Positions 20,651 through 31,108 of a DNA stretch of 64,000 bases are shown here, one piece after another. This DNA is from Piscinibacter sp. GTDB lineage: Bacteria; Pseudomonadota; Gammaproteobacteria; Burkholderiales; Burkholderiaceae_C. Both the position numbers and the translations under genes were made by a program. The notes beneath the pieces were generated by a model that did no database searches, was not told the DNA's origin, and saw only the letters and a list, made by a program, of their open reading frames with translations. The stretch's first letter is position 1. Each line of letters begins with the position of its first letter. Where the stretch lies: contig JADJJI010000003.1 of assembly GCA_016706565.1 (NCBI GenBank), positions 434,001-498,000 on the forward strand, in the 5' to 3' direction.

Positions 20651-21985
20651 TCAGCGGCCGTCGCGGTCACGCGTGCGCTGGCCATCGCGCGAACGCGCAT
20701 CGGCCGCCGCAGCGGCGGGCACGGTCGTCTCAGCCGCGGTTGGCGCGGCAGCGGAGGTCGGCGCAGTGCCGGGCGCTGCACCGGCCTGCTGCATCAACTT
20801 GTCCAGCGGCAGGTACAGCAGGTTCGAATTGCTGCGACTGTCCACCAGCACCTTGCTGACGTTGGAATAGACCTGCTGCATGGTGTCGATGTACAGGCGA
20901 TCGCGGGTCACACCCGGCGCCTTCTGGTACTCGGTCAGCACGCGGCTGAAGCGCTGCGCGTCACCTTCCGCCTGCGCCACGACGCTCGACTTGTAGCCCT
21001 CCGCCTCCTCGCGCAACCGCGCGGCGGTGCCCTGAGCCTTCGGGATCACGTCGCTGGCGTAGGCCAGGCCCTCCTTCTTCAGGCGGTCGCCGTCCTGGCC
21101 GGCCTTCAGGGTGTCTTCGAAAGCGGCCTGCACCTGCTCGGGCGGTTGCACGCTCTGCATGTTGACGTTGGCCACGACGATGCCCGCCTTGAGCCGGTCG
21201 AGCTGGGCCTGGATGGACTTGACCAGTTCGGCAGCGATGGCGTCGCGCTGCTCGTAGAGCACCGCATCGATGTTGGTGCGGCCGACGATCTCGCGCACGG
21301 CCGACTCGGCCGCCAGCGTCACCGCCTCTTCGGGGTCGCGGTTCTCGAAGATGAAGGCACGCGCATCCTTGAGCCGGTACTGCACGGTGAAGCGGATGTC
21401 GATGATGTTCTCGTCCTGCGTCAGCATCGACGAGTCGCGCAGCCCGGTGGCCTGCACCACCGCGTTGCGGCCGACTTCGCGCGAACGCAACTGCGTCACG
21501 CTGACCGTTTCGTGCGCCTGGAACGGGTAAGGCATGCGCCACTGGAAGCCGGCGTCAGCCGTGTGGCTGAACTTGCCGAACGAGGTGACGACGGCCTGCT
21601 GGCCTTCCTGGACGATGAAGAAGCCGCTGCCCAGCCAGATCAGCGCGACCACGCCCGCGATCAGCCCGGCGCCGATGCCGGCGCTCTTCATGTCGGGCTG
21701 GAAGTTGCTCGGGCCGCCGCCGTCGTCCGACGGGCCACCGCCGCGCGGGCCGCCGCCCTTGCCGCCGAACAGGCCGCCGAGCTTGCGGTTGAAGTCACGC
21801 CAGAGTTCGTCGAGGTCGGGCGGGCCGTCGTTGCGTCCGCCGTTGGCCAGGCTCAGGTCGGCGCCGGCAGGGCGCAGTGCACGCCGCGATGCCATGAAGG
21901 CTCCGGCGAACAGCGCGCGCGCCGCGCGGGCGACCTCGTGCAGTCGCTCGACGAGGCCGGTGGAGGAGGGATTCGCGTGGGTCAT
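20651..21985 (-). CDS. hflK: Protease modulator HflK
   Basis: HflK is the partner of HflC in the FtsH-regulating membrane complex. The 444-residue protein has a cytoplasmic N-terminal segment with a Gly-rich stretch (about 68-93), one membrane helix (about 103-124), and an SPFH domain starting V-Q-E-G-Q-Q-A-V-V-T-S-F-G. A Pro/Ala/Thr-rich tail closes it. ATG 21985 overlaps the hflX stop by four bases. A second in-frame ATG thirty codons later is possible; the first about 45 residues look weakly conserved, so the start is moderately sure. Confidence 0.94.
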   Translation of the reverse strand: MTHANPSSTGLVERLHEVARAARALFAGAFMASRRALRPAGADLSLANGGRNDGPPDLDELWRDFNRKLGGLFGGKGGGPRGGGPSDDGGGPSNFQPDMKSAGIGAGLIAGVVALIWLGSGFFIVQEGQQAVVTSFGKFSHTADAGFQWRMPYPFQAHETVSVTQLRSREVGRNAVVQATGLRDSSMLTQDENIIDIRFTVQYRLKDARAFIFENRDPEEAVTLAAESAVREIVGRTNIDAVLYEQRDAIAAELVKSIQAQLDRLKAGIVVANVNMQSVQPPEQVQAAFEDTLKAGQDGDRLKKEGLAYASDVIPKAQGTAARLREEAEGYKSSVVAQAEGDAQRFSRVLTEYQKAPGVTRDRLYIDTMQQVYSNVSKVLVDSRSNSNLLYLPLDKLMQQAGAAPGTAPTSAAAPTAAETTVPAAAAADARSRDGQRTRDRDGR

Positions 21986-23241
21986 GATGATGAGGCGAAC
22001 GAATCGTGGGTTCCGGTGAAGGGGGTGTCGAGCGTCGGCGCAGCGGACTCGTCGGCCGAATCAACGTCAATTGGGGGCCGATGCGGGGCATTCAAGTCGG
22101 GATCGAGCGTTCCGCCGACCGCCTCGGTCAGCACCTGGCGCAATTCGGCCAGACCGGTGCCGTCGAGCGCGCTGACGAACACGCGCGGCACACGTTGACC
22201 GCCGGCACGCTCGATCACGTCGCGCAGCAGGCGCGGCCGCTGGCTGGGCTCGAGACGGTCGAGCTTGTTGAACACCAGCACCTGGGTGATCTGCCCGGCG
22301 CCGATCTCCTCGAGCACGCGCTCGACTTCGGCCATCTGCTCATCGAGCACCGGGCTGGAGCAGTCGACCACGTGCAGCAGCAGGTCGGCATCGGCCGACT
22401 CCTGCAGCGTGGCCTCGAAAGCCTCGACCAGCTTGTGCGGAAGGTCGCGGATGAAGCCGACGGTGTCGGAAAGCGATACGGCGCGCCCGGCCTCTTCGAG
22501 ATAGAGCTGCCGCGTGGTCGTGTCGAGCGTGGCGAACAACTGGTCGGCCGCATAGCTGCGCGCCTTGACCAGCGCATTGAACAACGTGGACTTGCCGGCG
22601 TTGGTGTAGCCCACCAGCGAAACGCGGAAGGTCTGGTTGCGCTCGCGGGCACGGCGCTGCGTCTTGCGCTGCTTCTTGACGCTCTCGAGCCTGCGCTTCA
22701 CCGTCTTGATGCGCTCGTCGATCATGCGGCGGTCGAGTTCGATCTGCGCCTCGCCCGGGCCGCCGCGGGTGCCGATGCCGCCCTGCTGGCGCTCCAGGTG
22801 GCTCCAGCGGCGCACCAGCCGGGTCGCCAGGTATTGCAGGCGGGCCAGTTCGACCTGCAGCTTGCCCTCGTGGCTCTGGGCCCGGGCGGCGAAGATCTCG
22901 AGGATCAGCATGGTGCGATCGGCCACGGCCACGCCCAGATGCTGTTCGAGGTTGCGTTGCTGGGCCGGCGAGAGCGCCTGGTCGAACAGCACCGCTTCGG
23001 CCTGATGACCCTGCACCAGCGCCTTGATCTCGTCGGCCTTCCCCGAACCGACGAACAGGGCCGCATCGGGTGCCTTGCGGCGTGCGATGACGCGCGCCAC
23101 CGCCACGTCGCCGGCGGACTCGGCCAGCAACGCGAGTTCGTCGAGCGACGCATCGAACGGGCCTCGCCCGCCGAAGTCGACGCCGACGAGGATCGCCCGT
23201 GCAGGGCCGCCCGCCGGGCCGATGGGTTCCGCGGAACTCAA
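21982..23241 (-). CDS. hflX: Ribosome-associated GTPase HflX
   Basis: HflX is a GTPase that splits stalled or heat-damaged 70S ribosomes. The 419-residue protein has the N-terminal HflX domain, a charged coiled-coil linker, and the G domain with [12 protein letters not shown], the switch sequence [15 protein letters not shown] and N-K-L-D. It overlaps hfq at its start and hflK at its end by four bases each, the usual coupled hfq-hflX-hflK-hflC arrangement. Confidence 0.96.
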   Translation of the reverse strand: MSSAEPIGPAGGPARAILVGVDFGGRGPFDASLDELALLAESAGDVAVARVIARRKAPDAALFVGSGKADEIKALVQGHQAEAVLFDQALSPAQQRNLEQHLGVAVADRTMLILEIFAARAQSHEGKLQVELARLQYLATRLVRRWSHLERQQGGIGTRGGPGEAQIELDRRMIDERIKTVKRRLESVKKQRKTQRRARERNQTFRVSLVGYTNAGKSTLFNALVKARSYAADQLFATLDTTTRQLYLEEAGRAVSLSDTVGFIRDLPHKLVEAFEATLQESADADLLLHVVDCSSPVLDEQMAEVERVLEEIGAGQITQVLVFNKLDRLEPSQRPRLLRDVIERAGGQRVPRVFVSALDGTGLAELRQVLTEAVGGTLDPDLNAPHRPPIDVDSADESAAPTLDTPFTGTHDSFASSS

Positions 23242-23480
23242 GCCTGCTCGGGCGTTTCGTTGGCGTGGAAGTTCACCGCCCGGCCCGGCACGACCGTGGA
23301 GATCGCGTGCTTGTAGACCATCTGCGTGACGGTGTTCCGGAGCAGCACCACATACTGATCGAAGGACTCGATGTGGCCCTGCAGCTTGATGCCGTTGACG
23401 AGATAGATCGACACCGGCACATGCTCCTTGCGCAGCAGGTTCAGGAACGGGTCTTGTAGGAGTTGCCCTTTGTTGCTCAC
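23238..23480 (-). CDS. hfq: RNA chaperone Hfq
   Basis: Hfq is a hexameric Sm-like protein that pairs small RNAs with their mRNA targets. The 80-residue product shows the proximal-face block Q-D-P-F-L-N-x-L-R, the distal V-N-G-I-K-L-Q-G, and the Sm2 motif Y-K-H-A-I-S-T. The start is a GTG at 23480 with G-G-A-G six bases upstream. The short tail (N-E-T-P-E-Q-A) lacks the long E. coli extension, as is usual in betaproteobacteria. Confidence 0.97.
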   Translation of the reverse strand: MSNKGQLLQDPFLNLLRKEHVPVSIYLVNGIKLQGHIESFDQYVVLLRNTVTQMVYKHAISTVVPGRAVNFHANETPEQA

Positions 23481-23563
23481 GATATGCTCCGTGATGAAAG
23501 TTCGTAGGACGGAGACGTTAACACAGCGCCATCGCGCCCTGCTGGATTCTCCGCATTGACCTT

Positions 23564-23584
23564 GTGATCAGCCGCTCTGATCAC
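23564..23584. repeat. Perfect inverted repeat across the der stop codon
   Basis: Seven-base arms (23564-23570 and 23578-23584) with a seven-base spacer span the der stop codon. Each arm contains the palindrome T-G-A-T-C-A. No T-run follows on either strand, so it is not an intrinsic terminator. It could be an operator or a small processing hairpin between der and hfq; the 97-base gap here otherwise holds only the hfq leader. Confidence 0.45.
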
Positions 23585-24912
23585 TTCTCGTCGAAGGGGT
23601 TCCGCGACGAACGCATCTCGATGCGCAGCGGCGTGCCGACGAGCTTGAAGTGCTCACGGAACCGCCCCTCCAGGTAGCGCTTGTACGAATCCGTCACGTG
23701 CTCCAGCGAATTGCCGTGGATGACGATGATCGGCGGGTTCATCCCGCCTTGGTGGGCGTAGCGCAGCTTGGGCCGGAACATGCCGGCGCGTTTGGGCGTC
23801 TGGTGCTCCACCGCCTCGAGCAGCAGGCGCGTCAGCACCGGCGTGGGCATCTTGCGCGTGGCCGAGGCGTGCGAGTCGGCGATCGCCTTCCACACCGGCG
23901 CCAGGCCCTGGCGCTTCTTGGCCGAGATGTGCAGCAGAGGCGCGAACTTCAGGAACGCCAGGCGCTGCTCGATCGAGCGCTGCAGCGTCTGCTTCTGGTA
24001 GTCGTCGACCGCATCCCACTTGTTCACCGCCATCACCACCGCGCGGCCGCTGTCGAGGATGTAGCCCGCGATGTGCGCGTCCTGGTCGGTCACCCCCTGG
24101 GTGGCGTCGAGCAGCAGCAGCACCACGTTGGCGTCGGCGATGGCCTGCAGCGTCTTGACCACCGAGAACTTCTCGATCGCCTCGAACACCTTGCCCTTGC
24201 GGCGCAGGCCGGCGGTGTCGATCAGCTCGAACTTCTGGCCGTTGCGCTCGAAGGGCACGTGGATGGCGTCGCGCGTCGTGCCCGGCAGGTCGAAGGCGAC
24301 CAGGCGCTCCTCGCCCAGCCAGGTGTTGATCAGCGTGGACTTGCCGACGTTGGGCCGGCCGGCCACCGCCAGGCGGATCGGGCCGTCGGTCTGGTCGGGC
24401 GCTTCGTCTTCCTCGTCGAAGGCGAAATCCGCCAGTGCCGCCTCGATCAGGCTGCGCACGCCCTGCCCGTGCGCGGCCGACACCGGGTGCGGCTCGCCCA
24501 GGCCCAGTTCGTAGAACTCGCCGAGCAGCGGCGACTCCGCCATGCCTTCGGCCTTGTTGGCCGCGAGCACCACCTTCTTGCCGGTGGTGCGCAGGAACTT
24601 CGCGATGTCGTGGTCCTGCGCCGAGAGACCGCCGCGCACGTCGACCACGAAGACCACCGCGTCCGCCTCGGCCACCGCTTGGCGCGTCTGCTTGGCCATC
24701 TCCTTGAAGATGCCGGACTCCGCGGTCGGCTCGAAGCCCCCGGTATCGACGACGATGAATTCGCGGTCACCCAGGCGGCCGTCACCGTAGTGGCGGTCGC
24801 GCGTCAGGCCGGCGAAGTCGGCGACGATGGCGTCGCGGCTCTTCGTCATGCGGTTGAACAAGGTGGACTTGCCCACGTTGGGCCGGCCCACCAGGGCGAG
24901 AACAGGCTTCAT
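23581..24912 (-). CDS. der: Ribosome biogenesis GTPase Der (double G domain)
   Basis: Der (EngA) carries two tandem G domains and a KH-like C-terminal domain, and is needed for 50S assembly. The 443-residue product shows G-R-P-N-V-G-K-S-T at residues 9-17 and again near 190, D-T-G-G-F and D-T-A-G-L-R-R-K-G switch motifs, and N-K-W-D in the second domain. The first domain has N-K-A-E (119-122) in place of N-K-x-D. The ATG at 24912 starts directly with the first G domain; the longer open frame upstream overlaps bamB in another frame and is rejected. Confidence 0.96.
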   Translation of the reverse strand: MKPVLALVGRPNVGKSTLFNRMTKSRDAIVADFAGLTRDRHYGDGRLGDREFIVVDTGGFEPTAESGIFKEMAKQTRQAVAEADAVVFVVDVRGGLSAQDHDIAKFLRTTGKKVVLAANKAEGMAESPLLGEFYELGLGEPHPVSAAHGQGVRSLIEAALADFAFDEEDEAPDQTDGPIRLAVAGRPNVGKSTLINTWLGEERLVAFDLPGTTRDAIHVPFERNGQKFELIDTAGLRRKGKVFEAIEKFSVVKTLQAIADANVVLLLLDATQGVTDQDAHIAGYILDSGRAVVMAVNKWDAVDDYQKQTLQRSIEQRLAFLKFAPLLHISAKKRQGLAPVWKAIADSHASATRKMPTPVLTRLLLEAVEHQTPKRAGMFRPKLRYAHQGGMNPPIIVIHGNSLEHVTDSYKRYLEGRFREHFKLVGTPLRIEMRSSRNPFDEK

Positions 24913-24943
24913 GGACGCGAGCCTCCCGCCGCGTGGCGATGCG

Positions 24944-26074
24944 TCACTCGGGACGGAAGGCGTGCAGCCCGCCGTTGCGCGTGACGACCAGCAGCGTGTT
25001 GCCGGAGGCGACCGGCGCCGCCGCCGCTCCAGAACTGTCGGTGGACAGGCGCAGCACCGGCTCGCCCTTGTCGAGCGACATCCAGTGCACCGTGCCCTCG
25101 CCATCGACGAACACCACCGTCGGGCCGACCGCCAGCGGCGAACTCACGCTGCGATACATCAGCCGCTCCGAGGTCCAGGCCACTTCGCCCGACGCCGTGC
25201 GCCAGGCGGTGAGGCGATCCGACGCATCTGCGCCGACGATGACCTGCTCGTTGCCGGCCACGCCCTCGGTGCCGCCGATGGTGCGCGACCACAGCAGGTT
25301 GCCGCGTTCGGCGTTCACGCAGCCCACGGCGGACTGGAAGGCCCGCATGCAGACGGTGTCGCCCAGGCGCAGCAGCGGGGCCACCAGGTCGGCCAGGCGT
25401 TCCACCTCGTTGGCGCCGCGCGGCGATGCCACCGGCACCTCCCAGCGTACCGAGCCGCGCAGCGGGTCGATGCCGGCCAGGCGCGGGCCCTGCCCGACCA
25501 GCAGGGTGTCCTTGAAGGCCGCGATCACGCCGCCCTGGGCCAGCGTCAGCGCATCCCCAGGGCGCTGCAGCGACCACAGCATGCGGCCGTCGAGCACGTC
25601 GTAGGCGAGCACCCGGCGGTCGACGCCGAGCACGAAGACCCGTTCGCCGGCCACCAGCGGCGCCGTCACCACCTTGGTGCCGATCGGCTTGCGCCAGGCC
25701 GGCTTGCCGCCGTCGAGCACGACCAGATCGCCCTCGCGCGTCACCACCGCGGCGAAGCGGCCGTCGCTGCCCACGCCGGCGACAATGCGTCCGTCGACGC
25801 TGGTGCGCCAGATCGTCTTGCCGGTGTCCGCCTGCACGGCAGCCACGGTGCCATCATTGCTCGCCACGGTGAACACGCCGGCATTGACGGCCACCGAGAG
25901 CGGGAAGCCGACGTCGCCGATGCGCTCGGTCCAGACCTGCCGCCCGGCGATCGCAGCGGTGATCGGCTCGAGAGGCTTGGGCTTCGGGCGTTCCGGGCCG
26001 CTGGAACAGGCCGCCATCAGCAGCACCAGCGCGCCGGCCAGCAGCCGGCCGGTCGTGGCGGCGCGGCAGATCAC
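24944..26074 (-). CDS. bamB: Outer membrane protein assembly factor BamB (lipoprotein)
   Basis: BamB is a periplasmic beta-propeller lipoprotein of the BAM complex. The 376-residue protein has a lipoprotein signal ending L-M-A-A-C (Cys near residue 23). Repeated PQQ-like propeller blades follow, such as the T-G-K-T-I-W-R and A-R-x-G-x-L-x-W patterns. The start overlaps the stop of the YfgM-like gene by four bases. Together with bamA and bamD, three BAM genes are present in this window. Confidence 0.94.
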   Translation of the reverse strand: MICRAATTGRLLAGALVLLMAACSSGPERPKPKPLEPITAAIAGRQVWTERIGDVGFPLSVAVNAGVFTVASNDGTVAAVQADTGKTIWRTSVDGRIVAGVGSDGRFAAVVTREGDLVVLDGGKPAWRKPIGTKVVTAPLVAGERVFVLGVDRRVLAYDVLDGRMLWSLQRPGDALTLAQGGVIAAFKDTLLVGQGPRLAGIDPLRGSVRWEVPVASPRGANEVERLADLVAPLLRLGDTVCMRAFQSAVGCVNAERGNLLWSRTIGGTEGVAGNEQVIVGADASDRLTAWRTASGEVAWTSERLMYRSVSSPLAVGPTVVFVDGEGTVHWMSLDKGEPVLRLSTDSSGAAAAPVASGNTLLVVTRNGGLHAFRPE

Positions 26075-26748
26075 TTCGTCGCTCCGGCGGTCTTGGGCGC
26101 TTCGGCCGGCGGCGCGGCGCCCAGCGAGGTGAGCTTGGCGTCGATCAGCCGACGGTACTCGACCTTCGGGTCCATCGTGTCCCAGGCCTTCTTGTAGGCC
26201 GCCTTCGCCTCCTCTGTCTTACCTTGCGCAAGCAGGACGTCGCCACGCCGATCGGCCACCAGCGCCTCGAACTCCTTGCCGCTCGCGCCATCGAGCTGCT
26301 TGAGCGCTTCGTCGTACTTCTTCTGGTCGGCCAGCACGCCGGCCAGGCGCAGGCGCGCCACCGTCTGGTACTCGGCCTCGGTGGCATTGCCGGCCACCCA
26401 GCCCAGCGTGGCCACGGCCGCATCGGGCTGGCCCTTCTCGAACTGCACCTTCGCCGCCACCAAGCCGCCCTGCTGTGCGTAGGCGGTGCGCGGGAAGCGC
26501 TCCTTCATGTCGTTGAAGATGCCGCCGGCCTTGCTGACCTCGCCGGCGATGGCTGCGCGCTCGAGCTCGTCGAACATCGCGGCCGCCTTCACGGCCTGGT
26601 CGCGCTGCCACCAGTTCCAGCCGTTCCAGGCCGCGAAGCCGGCCAGGGCCAGCGTCACCAGCCAGGTCAGGGCGTTGCCGTACTGCTTCCAGAAAGCCTT
26701 CAGCTGGTCGAGTTGTTCTTGTTCTTCGAGATCGAGATGCGTGGCCAT
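26071..26748 (-). CDS. YfgM-like tetratricopeptide membrane protein
   Basis: YfgM-type proteins are single-pass inner-membrane proteins with a periplasmic TPR domain and interact with the SecYEG-PpiD export machinery. The 225-residue product has a short charged N-terminus (L-D-L-E-E-Q-E-Q-L), a membrane helix at about 26-43 with W-N-x-W-N-W-W, and helical repeats to residue 205. The last 15 residues are Ala/Pro-rich. The hisS-yfgM-bamB-der order is conserved in proteobacteria and supports the call. Confidence 0.9.
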   Translation of the reverse strand: MATHLDLEEQEQLDQLKAFWKQYGNALTWLVTLALAGFAAWNGWNWWQRDQAVKAAAMFDELERAAIAGEVSKAGGIFNDMKERFPRTAYAQQGGLVAAKVQFEKGQPDAAVATLGWVAGNATEAEYQTVARLRLAGVLADQKKYDEALKQLDGASGKEFEALVADRRGDVLLAQGKTEEAKAAYKKAWDTMDPKVEYRRLIDAKLTSLGAAPPAEAPKTAGATK

Positions 26749-26777
26749 GGCGTGTGCGTGACGTCGGAAAGGCGGGA

Positions 26778-28061
26778 TTATGCGGTGGCGAGGTCGGCCG
26801 CCCAGCTGGCGGCGCCGGCCAGCGGCAGGCTGCGTTGCGGGGCGGCGGGGTCGCGCAGGTCCTTCAGCGCAACCTCGCCGCGGGCGACCTCGTCGTCACC
26901 GAAGATCAGCGCGTAGCGCGCGCCGCTGGCATCGGCGCGCTTGAACTGCGACTTCATGCCGGTGAAGCCGGCGTTCATCTGCACCGCGATGCCAGCGGTG
27001 CGCAGCGCCTCGACGGCGACCATCGCCGGCACCAGCGCAGTGGCCGAGGGCACGACGGCGTAGACACGCGGCGGCGTCGCCGGCGGCGCGATGCCGAGCT
27101 CCTCGATCAGCAGCAGCACCCGCTCCAGCCCCAGGCCGAAGCCGACCGCCGGTGCCGGCTTGCCGCCGAGCTGCTCGATCAGGCCGTCGTAGCGGCCGCC
27201 GCCGCACACCGTGCCCTGGGCGCCGAGCTGGTCGGTGACCCACTCGAACACGGTGAGGTTGTAGTAGTCCATGCCGCGCACCAGGCGCGGGTTGATGCGG
27301 TAGGCCAGGCCGGCCGCATCGAGCACGGCACGCACGGCGCCGAAGTGCGCCAGCGACTCGGCGCCGAGGAAATCCGGCAACTGCGGCGCGGCCTCGATGA
27401 GCGCCTGCATCGCCGGGTTCTTGCTGTCCAGGATGCGCAGCGGGTTCGTGTGCAGGCGGCGCTTGGCGTCTTCATCGAGCTGCTCGGCGTGCGCCTCGAG
27501 GTGCTTGATCAGCGCCGCGCGGTGGGCCAGGCGCTCGCCCGGCTGGCCCAGGCTGTTGAGCTCCAGGCGCACGTCGCGTTCTTCGACGATGCCCAGGTCG
27601 CGCCACAGCGCGCGCAGCATCAGGATCAGCTCGGCGTCGACGTCCGGGCCGGCGTAGCCCAGCGCCTCGGCACCGAACTGGTGGAACTGCCGCGAGCGGC
27701 CCTTCTGCGGACGCTCGTGGCGGAATTGCGGGCCGATGTAGAAAAGGCGCCGCCCGCCGTCGCGCAGGAACGAGTGCTCGGTCATCGCGCGCACCACGCC
27801 GGCGGTGTTTTCCGGGCGCAGCGACAGGCGGTCGCCGTTCATCGAATCGACGAAGGAATACATCTCCTTCTCGACGATGTCGGTCACCTCGCCGAGGCCG
27901 CGCACGAACAGCGCCGTCGGCTCGACGATCGGCGTGCGCACGTTGGCGTAGCCGTAGCGGTGCATCAGCGCGCGGATCTTGTCCTCGAGCCACTCCCACC
28001 GGGCGGAATCCGGCGGGAGGATGTCGTTCATGCCCTTGACGGCGCGTATCGGTTCAGCCAT
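26778..28061 (-). CDS. hisS: Histidyl-tRNA synthetase
   Basis: HisRS charges tRNA-His. The 427-residue product starts [13 protein letters not shown]. It carries class II motif 2 ([10 protein letters not shown]) with R-Q-F-H-Q-F-G, the histidine-binding L-V-R-G-M-D-Y-Y, motif 3 (G-F-G-L-G-L-E-R), and a C-terminal anticodon-binding domain that hisZ lacks. The ATG at 28061 lies 61 bases after ispG. A 33-codon longer frame exists, but its extra part overlaps the ispG end and is unconserved. Confidence 0.96.
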   Translation of the reverse strand: MAEPIRAVKGMNDILPPDSARWEWLEDKIRALMHRYGYANVRTPIVEPTALFVRGLGEVTDIVEKEMYSFVDSMNGDRLSLRPENTAGVVRAMTEHSFLRDGGRRLFYIGPQFRHERPQKGRSRQFHQFGAEALGYAGPDVDAELILMLRALWRDLGIVEERDVRLELNSLGQPGERLAHRAALIKHLEAHAEQLDEDAKRRLHTNPLRILDSKNPAMQALIEAAPQLPDFLGAESLAHFGAVRAVLDAAGLAYRINPRLVRGMDYYNLTVFEWVTDQLGAQGTVCGGGRYDGLIEQLGGKPAPAVGFGLGLERVLLLIEELGIAPPATPPRVYAVVPSATALVPAMVAVEALRTAGIAVQMNAGFTGMKSQFKRADASGARYALIFGDDEVARGEVALKDLRDPAAPQRSLPLAGAASWAADLATA

Positions 28062-28122
28062 GGAATCGTGGTGCAGCGGATCGACGCCGCTCGCGCGGCC
28101 GACCCTTCGGTGGGGTATCGCC

Positions 28123-29403
28123 TCAGGCCGCGGTTGCGGCGCCGAAGCGCTTCTCGACATAGTCCTCGACGATGCGGTGGAACTCCTGCACGATGCCGTC
28201 GCCGCGCAGGGTCAGTGCCTTCTCGCCGTCGATGAACACCGGCGCGGCCGGCGCCTCGCCGGTGCCGGGCAGGCTGATACCGATGTCGGCATGCTTGCTC
28301 TCGCCCGGGCCGTTGACGATGCAGCCCATCACCGCGACCTTCATCGTCTCGACGCCAGGGTACTTGCCCTTCCAGACCGGCATCTGCGCGCGCAGGTAGT
28401 CGTCGATCTGCTTGGCCAGTTCCTGGAACGTCGTGCTGGTGGTGCGGCCGCAGCCCGGGCAGGCAGTCACGCTCGGGTTGAACGAACGCAGGCCCAGCGA
28501 CTGCAGGATCTCCAGCGCCACCACCACCTCCTGCGTGCGCGCCTCGCCGGGCTGCGGCGTGAGGCTGACGCGGATGGTGTCGCCGATGCCGTCCTGCAGC
28601 AGCAGCGCCAGCGCGGCGGTGGAGGCCACCGTGCCCTTGGTGCCCATGCCGGCTTCGGTCAGGCCCAGGTGCAGCGGGTAGTCGCAACGTTTGGCGAGCG
28701 CACGATAGACGCTCACCAGGTCCTGCACGCCCGACATCTTGCATGACAGGATGATCTGTTCGGGCCGCAGGCCGATCTCCTCGGCGCGGTGCGCCGACTC
28801 GACCGCCGACATGATGATCGCGCGGTACATGATCTGCTGCGGCTCGTGCGGCTCGGCCAGCTTCGCGTTCTCGTCCATCAGCTGCGCGAGCAGTTCCTGG
28901 TCGAGGCTGCCCCAGTTGACACCGATGCGCACCGGCTTGTCGAACTTCGCTGCCGCTTCGACCATCTGCGCAAACTGGCGGTCGCGCTTGTCGCCCTTGC
29001 CGACGTTGCCCGGGTTGATGCGGTACTTCGACAGCGCCTCGGCGCAAGCCGGATGCTCGGTGAGCAGGCGGTGGCCGTTGTAGTGGAAGTCGCCGATCAG
29101 CGGCACGTCGATGCCCATGCGGTCGAGCTGCTCGCGGATGTGCGGCACTGCCTCGGCGGCCTCGGGCGTGTTGACGGTGATGCGCACCATCTCCGAGCCG
29201 GCGATGGCCAGCTCCTTGACCTGGATGGCGGTGCCGATCGCGTCGACCGTGTCGGTGTTGGTCATCGACTGCACGCGCACCGGTGCGCCGCCGCCGATGG
29301 TCACGACGCGCGAGCCCCAGCGCACCTGCGCCTGGTGCGAGCGGCGCTGGGCGGGGCGCGCCGGCTCGATGAACTCTTCGAGGGAAATCCGCTGCTCGCT
29401 CAT
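28123..29403 (-). CDS. ispG: 4-hydroxy-3-methylbut-2-enyl diphosphate synthase IspG
   Basis: IspG is the [4Fe-4S] enzyme that converts methylerythritol cyclodiphosphate to HMBPP, the penultimate MEP step. The 426-residue product has an N-terminal barrel (V-Q-S-M-T-N-T-D-T) and the C-terminal iron-sulfur ligands in A-C-P-G-C-G-R-T and [11 protein letters not shown]. It is longer than the 372-residue E. coli enzyme because of an insert around residues 150-200, which is usual for betaproteobacterial IspG. The same frame runs upstream into rodZ, but the ATG at 29403 fits the family. Confidence 0.95.
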   Translation of the reverse strand: MSEQRISLEEFIEPARPAQRRSHQAQVRWGSRVVTIGGGAPVRVQSMTNTDTVDAIGTAIQVKELAIAGSEMVRITVNTPEAAEAVPHIREQLDRMGIDVPLIGDFHYNGHRLLTEHPACAEALSKYRINPGNVGKGDKRDRQFAQMVEAAAKFDKPVRIGVNWGSLDQELLAQLMDENAKLAEPHEPQQIMYRAIIMSAVESAHRAEEIGLRPEQIILSCKMSGVQDLVSVYRALAKRCDYPLHLGLTEAGMGTKGTVASTAALALLLQDGIGDTIRVSLTPQPGEARTQEVVVALEILQSLGLRSFNPSVTACPGCGRTTSTTFQELAKQIDDYLRAQMPVWKGKYPGVETMKVAVMGCIVNGPGESKHADIGISLPGTGEAPAAPVFIDGEKALTLRGDGIVQEFHRIVEDYVEKRFGAATAA

Positions 29404-29414
29404 CTCGGGCCTCG

Positions 29415-30297
29415 TTACTTCAGGTCCAGCCGGGCGACGTTGTCGCGGGTGAAGCCGGCCAGCTCGATCGGCTTGCCGCGGAAAGACAGTTGCGTCACGG
29501 CCGAATTGCCGATGGTGACCTTCATCGGCATCGCGCCGTCGACACCGACCGCCTCGCCGGGCTGCAACAGCCGCGACAGCAGGGTCTGGCCGCGCGCGTC
29601 GAGCACCTCGACCCAGGACTCGCCGTCCACACGGAGTTGCAGCACGCCGGCCATGCTGGCCGCCGGCGAGGTGGCGGCGCTGGCCGCGTCGTCCTGCGGC
29701 TGCGGGCGGCACCGAATGCACCGTCTCGACGACGACGGATGCCGCGGGCGCCGGCACCGCTGCCAGCGGAGCGGTGACCGTCGCGGGTGCCGCAGCCGGT
29801 GCACTCGCGACCCGGCCGGCCGACACGGCCGGAGCCGACGCGGGCTGCGCGAGGGGCACGGTCAGCGTGCCGGGCGGCAGGAAATAGACGATGCCGGCGA
29901 GCACCAGAAACAACAGCGGCGCCCACACTGCCGGCGAGCCGAGCAGCGACCAGTCGCCACCCTGGCTCATCCCCGGGCGTTCACGGAACGGCGCATTGAT
30001 GCCCTCTCCGACCTGCTCGAGCCGATGGCCCGGCGGCGGCGGCAGCAGCGCGAGCACCGGCGCCGGATCGATCTTCAGCGTGCGGCAGACGGTCTGCGCC
30101 AGCGCCCGCGTGAAGGTCGCGTCGGGCAGTTCGTCGAGGCGGTCGTTCTCGAGCGCCTCGAGCTTGCGCGGCGTCACCTTGATCGCGGTGGCCAGCACGG
30201 CGATGTGCATGCCCTGGGCTTGCCGGGCCTGGCGCAGCAGGCTGCCGGCGGTGACCGCGGGCGGCCTCGGCGCCGCGCTGTCGGGCGTCTCACTCAT
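29415..30297 (-). CDS. rodZ: RodZ-like helix-turn-helix/DUF4115 protein, interrupted by one frameshift
   Basis: RodZ-type proteins link the MreB cytoskeleton to the membrane and help set rod shape. From ATG 30297 the product shows a Cro/HTH_25 domain (residues 18-85, with L-R-Q-A-R-Q-A-Q-G and K-L-E-A-L-E-N), one membrane helix near 125-145 and a Pro/Ala-rich linker. Near 29705 the frame changes by one base. The C-terminal DUF4115 domain then continues ([14 protein letters not shown] and F-R-G-K-P-I-E-L) to a stop at 29415. The two halves join into one normal protein of about 293 residues, so a lost or extra base is likelier than decay. It overlaps pilW by eight bases. Confidence 0.85.
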
Positions 30298-31108
30298 TGA
30301 ACTGCCCTCGTTCGAAGGCCACCGCTTCGCGCGATTCGCGATAGCGCGCGCGCAACTGCGCGCCCAGTTCGGCGACGCCGTTCTGGTTGCCCAGCTTGTG
30401 CTCGATGCGCACGGCGAGCCACAGCGTCTGTGCGCTGATGTAGTTCGGGTTGCTGTTGATGCGACGGATGTGGAAGCGCGCCCGCTCCGGCTCGCCCCGA
30501 CGAAGCAGCACCTCGGCCAGGTTGACCGAGGTCGACGGGTTGCCCGGGTCGACCTGGAACGAGCGCATCAGCGCCTTCTCGGCTTCTTCCAGCTGTCCGG
30601 CGAAGGCATGGCACACACCCTGGGTGAGCAGGATGCGCCCCGTGTCTCGGCGCTGAGGGATGGTCAGCGCCTGCGTGAACTGCGCGTCAGCCTCGCCATA
30701 GCGTTTGTGCTGGCACAGGAACCAGCCGTAGTTCTGCATCGCATCGACGTCGCGCGCGTTCAGCGCGAGCGCGCGGCGAAAGCTTTCTTCTGCCTGGCTG
30801 TCCTGCCCCAGGTTGCCCAGGATCAGTCCGCGCAGGTTGTGCGCCGCGCCGACATTCGGGTCGGCGGCGATCGAGCGATTGACCTCTTCGAGCGCCACGT
30901 CCATCTGGTTGCGGCTGAAATAGGCGCTGGCCAGCTCGAGCCGCACCTGCGCGCGGCGCGCAGCGTCGCCCTCCTCGGGGGCGCCAGGCTTGCCGCGCAC
31001 ATCGCTGACCGGCCCGGAGCTCGTGGACACCGTGGTCGAGCAGCCGACCAGCCACACGGCGAACAGGCCGACGATCACCCGCGCGAGGAATCGGGCGTTG
31101 CCCTTCAT
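30290..31108 (-). CDS. pilW: Type IV pilus biogenesis/stability lipoprotein PilW (PilF)
   Basis: PilW is an outer-membrane TPR lipoprotein that pilots the PilQ secretin. The 272-residue product has a lipoprotein signal ending L-V-G-C (Cys23). About five TPR units follow, e.g. A[16 protein letters not shown] and [10 protein letters not shown]. The start overlaps the rlmN stop by four bases; rlmN-pilW-rodZ-ispG is a standard proteobacterial order. No other pilus genes are in the window. Confidence 0.9.
   Translation of the reverse strand: MKGNARFLARVIVGLFAVWLVGCSTTVSTSSGPVSDVRGKPGAPEEGDAARRAQVRLELASAYFSRNQMDVALEEVNRSIAADPNVGAAHNLRGLILGNLGQDSQAEESFRRALALNARDVDAMQNYGWFLCQHKRYGEADAQFTQALTIPQRRDTGRILLTQGVCHAFAGQLEEAEKALMRSFQVDPGNPSTSVNLAEVLLRRGEPERARFHIRRINSNPNYISAQTLWLAVRIEHKLGNQNGVAELGAQLRARYRESREAVAFERGQFNE

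Noticed and set aside
23581-24912. Der N-K-A-E in place of N-K-x-D in the first G domain as a sign of lost GTP specificity
   Set aside because: To my knowledge this variant is common in betaproteobacterial Der, and the rest of the domain is intact, so it is not a notable defect.
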